Part shown: piece after piece, positions 32,435 through 34,973 of the stretch
Layout of the letters: the number at the start of each line of letters is the position of its first letter
Numbering within the stretch: the first letter of the stretch is position 1
Assembly (NCBI GenBank): GCA_038326615.1
Contig: JBBQKF010000024.1
Coordinates: 1-34,973, forward strand
Source: JBBQKF01 sp038326615
GTDB lineage: Bacteria; Bacillota; Clostridia; Saccharofermentanales; UBA5734
Direction: 5' to 3'
Length of the DNA: 34,973 nt
The notes under the pieces: model-generated
The model's input: the letters and a program-made list of their open reading frames with translations, nothing else
What the model was told of the DNA's origin: nothing
Databases searched by the model: none
Position numbers and translations under genes: made by a program

Positions 32435-32615
32435 CTAGTCTTTTGTGCAAATAAATAGTTACATAAAAATGCAACAAAAATTTGTGCAAATTATTGAAAT
32501 AATTAAAAAGAATATACAAAATATTAATAATAAGCAACTAATATTAAAATTATGAAATTGAATTGTTAAAGATTTCACTATAAACTAAGATTATTAAAAG
32601 AGTGGAGGATTTTAA

Positions 32616-34895
32616 ATGAAAAAAGCAACAATAAGAAAATTTTCAAAGAAATCACTGGTTTTTACATTGGTAGTCTCTATTTTGATTAGCATTTGTATTT
32701 CGGGAACCGTTACAAGTGCAGATGCAACATTTACAAACATTGCTCTTGGTAAATTAGCGGAGTTTAGAAACGATCTAGGTGGAGTCGTTGAAGCAGCCTG
32801 GGGAAATGTTGCTGGCAATGCAATTGATGGCAATGCAGGAACAGTTGCACAAGGCGCATTAAATGGACCATATAACTTAATAATTGATCTCAATGGCAAT
32901 TGTACAATTGATTCTGTAAAAATCTCTTGGGATGGAACTAATTATGCAACAGATTATGACATTAAAGTAACAACTAATGGAACAACATGGACAACGGTTG
33001 CAACCGTGACAGGTAATGTGGGCGGAACTGAAACTGTCACAAACTTTGCAGAAGTAAATTGTCAAAAAGTGATGATTGATGCTCTTGACACAGTTGGTGG
33101 CGGAGAATATGGTACAGATGGATTTGGGTATGCGATATGGGAAATGCAAATTATGGGGAAGTCCTTGGAAGCTTTATCTAATCTTGCTTTAAACAGGCCT
33201 GCATACATGCTAAAAGATGATGGCACCATAGAACCTGATGCATGGGGACAAGTTGCAGCAAATGCTGTCGATGGAAGTGCGGGAACAGTGGCACAAGGCG
33301 CAGATGTAGGGGTTGCCTGGAATCTTAAAGTTGATCTTGCATCATTTTCTAGAATTAGTAAAATTGTAATTCAAAATTTTTGGATAAATGAAGTCAGAAA
33401 ATTTGATGTTAAGATATCAAGCGATGGGATTACATGGACAACTATTTTGTCAAACGCAGTTCCTGCATATAATACTACAACAATATTTGATCTTGTAACA
33501 CCTGCTGAAGGTAAATTTGTTTTGCTCGATGTAACTGAATTTGCACCTGCAACACAAGGTACATTAGGGGACTTTGCGGTTATGGGTATTGCGATTTCTG
33601 AGCCAGAAACAAACATAGCTCTAAATAAACCTGTAACTATGAAAAAGGATGACGGATCGATTGAACTAGATGCATGGGGAAATGTTGCAGCAAATGCTGT
33701 TGACGGTAACGCGGGGACATTTGCGCAGGGTGCGGATGTAGATTTACCGTGGAATTTAATTGTAAATTTAAAAGCTACTTCAACTGCTATTACGAAAGTT
33801 GCAATTTCAAATTTCTGGGCAGGTGATATCAAAACCTGCAATATAAAATCCTCGAACGATGGAGTAAACTGGACAACAATTCTAACAAATATTGCGCCAA
33901 CATTTAACACGAGAACTGTTTTTGATTTACCTTCGACATTGAATTGTAAATTTATTATGCTGGATACAACATTATTTGCAGCAGGAGCACAGGGGACTGT
34001 TGCCGAATTTGAAGTTATAGGAACAATGATACCAGAAGTTTCAAGTAATATTGCTCTTAACAAACCGGCATATATGGTAAAAGATAATGGGACTACAGAG
34101 CAATTTAATTATGAGAACGAAGCATTTAAAGCAGTTGATGGCAGTGCTGGTACATGGGCTGAAGGATTAGATACTAATACACCATGGAACTTAGTTGTCA
34201 ATTTGAAAGCAATATCCACCAATATAACAGATATTTCGATTAGCAACATTTGGGTTTCTGAAATAACCTTGTGTGATATTATGGCATCAAATGATGGGGT
34301 TACATGGGCACCGGTATTAACTGATCTAGTTCCCGTATGGAACACCAAAACAAACTATACTTTACCAACTCCACTTAATGCACGATTTATTATGATTGAT
34401 GTCAAATCCTTTGCGACAGGCACAACTGGAATCATAGCTGAACTTGAAGTAATGGGCACAATGATTGCTGACTCTGATTCAATTGCCCCCACTGTTACGG
34501 GTGTCACAAACAATACTACAGGCGGCAAGAAAACAGCAACATTTACTGAAGGTATCGCAAGACTTAATGATAATTCGTATACTTCTGGTACAGAAATAAA
34601 CAAAACAGGTGATTACACTTTAATAGTCAAAGATTTAAATGACAATTCAACAAATCTTAATTTTGCTGTAATTATTTATGGAGATGTATCAGGCGATGGA
34701 TTAATTGACATAACAGATTTTGCAGCTGTTAAGAATCACTTATTAAAGAAAACATTCTTGGTTAATGCATACTTAACTGCAGGTGATATTAAGACATTAA
34801 GTAATGTTTCTGGTGCCGGAACGGTTACAATAATCGATTTGCTTAAAGTCAAAAAACATCTTCTTAATATTGATCCAATAATGCAGATTAATTAA
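32616..34895 (+). CDS. Secreted dockerin protein with four discoidin domains and no catalytic module
   Basis: A 759-residue exported protein. After the signal peptide (1-37, ending TVTSADA) come four F5/8-type C domains of about 145 residues (roughly 40-185, 190-335, 337-480, 485-620). Domains 2-4 repeat NIALNKPxxMxKDDG-like starts, and domains 1-3 carry AWGNVAxNAVDGNAGT-like blocks. An Ig-like domain of the same kind as in the upstream neighbour follows (VTGVTNNTTGGKKTATF), then a dockerin whose first repeat is normal (GDVSGDGLIDITDFAAVKNH) but whose second (GDIKTLSNVSGAGTVTIID) lacks the DxNxDG calcium loop. No enzyme domain is present, so it is probably a carbohydrate-binding or adhesion component. 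GTGGAGG precedes the ATG. A hairpin follows at 34929. Confidence 0.87.
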   Translation: MKKATIRKFSKKSLVFTLVVSILISICISGTVTSADATFTNIALGKLAEFRNDLGGVVEAAWGNVAGNAIDGNAGTVAQGALNGPYNLIIDLNGNCTIDSVKISWDGTNYATDYDIKVTTNGTTWTTVATVTGNVGGTETVTNFAEVNCQKVMIDALDTVGGGEYGTDGFGYAIWEMQIMGKSLEALSNLALNRPAYMLKDDGTIEPDAWGQVAANAVDGSAGTVAQGADVGVAWNLKVDLASFSRISKIVIQNFWINEVRKFDVKISSDGITWTTILSNAVPAYNTTTIFDLVTPAEGKFVLLDVTEFAPATQGTLGDFAVMGIAISEPETNIALNKPVTMKKDDGSIELDAWGNVAANAVDGNAGTFAQGADVDLPWNLIVNLKATSTAITKVAISNFWAGDIKTCNIKSSNDGVNWTTILTNIAPTFNTRTVFDLPSTLNCKFIMLDTTLFAAGAQGTVAEFEVIGTMIPEVSSNIALNKPAYMVKDNGTTEQFNYENEAFKAVDGSAGTWAEGLDTNTPWNLVVNLKAISTNITDISISNIWVSEITLCDIMASNDGVTWAPVLTDLVPVWNTKTNYTLPTPLNARFIMIDVKSFATGTTGIIAELEVMGTMIADSDSIAPTVTGVTNNTTGGKKTATFTEGIARLNDNSYTSGTEINKTGDYTLIVKDLNDNSTNLNFAVIIYGDVSGDGLIDITDFAAVKNHLLKKTFLVNAYLTAGDIKTLSNVSGAGTVTIIDLLKVKKHLLNIDPIMQIN

Positions 34896-34928
34896 CGCGG
34901 TTGACCTAAAATACAAATCTAAGCAAAT

Positions 34929-34962
34929 CAGAAAGCCGCTTTTAAGTGGCTTTCTGCCTTTT
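34929..34962 (+). terminator. Rho-independent terminator after the four-discoidin gene
   Basis: A 12-bp stem, CAGAAAGCCGCT (34929-34940) with AGTGGCTTTCTG (34945-34956, one G-T pair), encloses a TTTA loop and is followed by CCTTTT. Confidence 0.7.
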
Positions 34963-34973
34963 GAAGGAGCTGT

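Noticed and set aside
33371..34063. Long minus-strand frame of 230 codons
   Set aside because: It is a shadow of the repeated discoidin coding sequence on the plus strand.

Overview
The window looks like chromosomal DNA of a low-GC, Gram-positive-type, strictly anaerobic member of the Bacillota (class Clostridia). This rests on strong AGGAGG-type ribosome sites, BcrA/LanF- and YxlEFG-type ABC exporters, a 2-oxoacid:ferredoxin oxidoreductase, several radical SAM enzymes, and two secreted proteins ending in dockerin modules, which are typical of polysaccharide-degrading, cellulosome-type clostridia. The species cannot be named from the sequence. I see no rRNA, tRNA, CRISPR array, transposase or phage gene.

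Layout. 1-2365: 1-261 shows no gene; then one secreted protein of unknown function with its terminator, followed by a 71-bp tandem-repeat array. 2366-5937: an ABC exporter (ATPase of the E-loop/LanF type plus ABC-2 permease), then a histidine kinase and an OmpR-type response regulator, a typical peptide-antibiotic sensing/resistance arrangement. 5935-6168: a dispersed 57-bp repeat. 6265-9695: a pRiA4b ORF-3-like protein, then a 5'-truncated XRE/TPR-type regulator followed by a YxlE-YxlF-YxlG-like exporter operon. 10103-13910: single genes (Tudor-like/zinc-motif protein, AHSA1-type SRPBCC protein, PAS-GGDEF protein, J-domain protein), two of them bordered by GGGGACGG palindromic (REP-like) elements. 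13891-18684, minus strand: a compact phosphate-uptake operon read pstB1-phoU-pstS-pstC-pstA-pstB2. 19162-22783: a ThiF/MoeB-type E1-like enzyme (plus) and korB/korA (minus). 23013-24843: a gene remnant, an AEC-family transporter and a methyltransferase. 25098-29408: three tandem B12-binding-type radical SAM proteins, with a 75-bp repeat array between the first two and a perfect 29-bp-arm palindrome after the third. 29612-34895: two large secreted dockerin proteins, one with a glycosidase-like barrel and one made only of discoidin domains.

The most striking observation concerns the Pst operon. Its two ATPases carry mirror-image motif losses. PstB2 has lost the Walker A lysine, the Walker B glutamate and the Q-loop glutamine but keeps SGGQQQR. 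PstB1 keeps all of those but has a degenerate signature, LTAGQQQL. This is the pattern expected of an obligate asymmetric heterodimer with one working and one dead ATP site, as in TAP or TM287/288 exporters. PstB is normally a homodimer. I am not aware of this being described for a phosphate importer, but I could not search.

Other points worth a second look are an Asn/Gln-rich block inserted in the first radical SAM protein, a Ser/Asn-rich tail on KorB, three unrelated tandem-repeat arrays next to operons, a REP-like element that supplies the C-terminus of a protein, and a dockerin protein with no catalytic domain.
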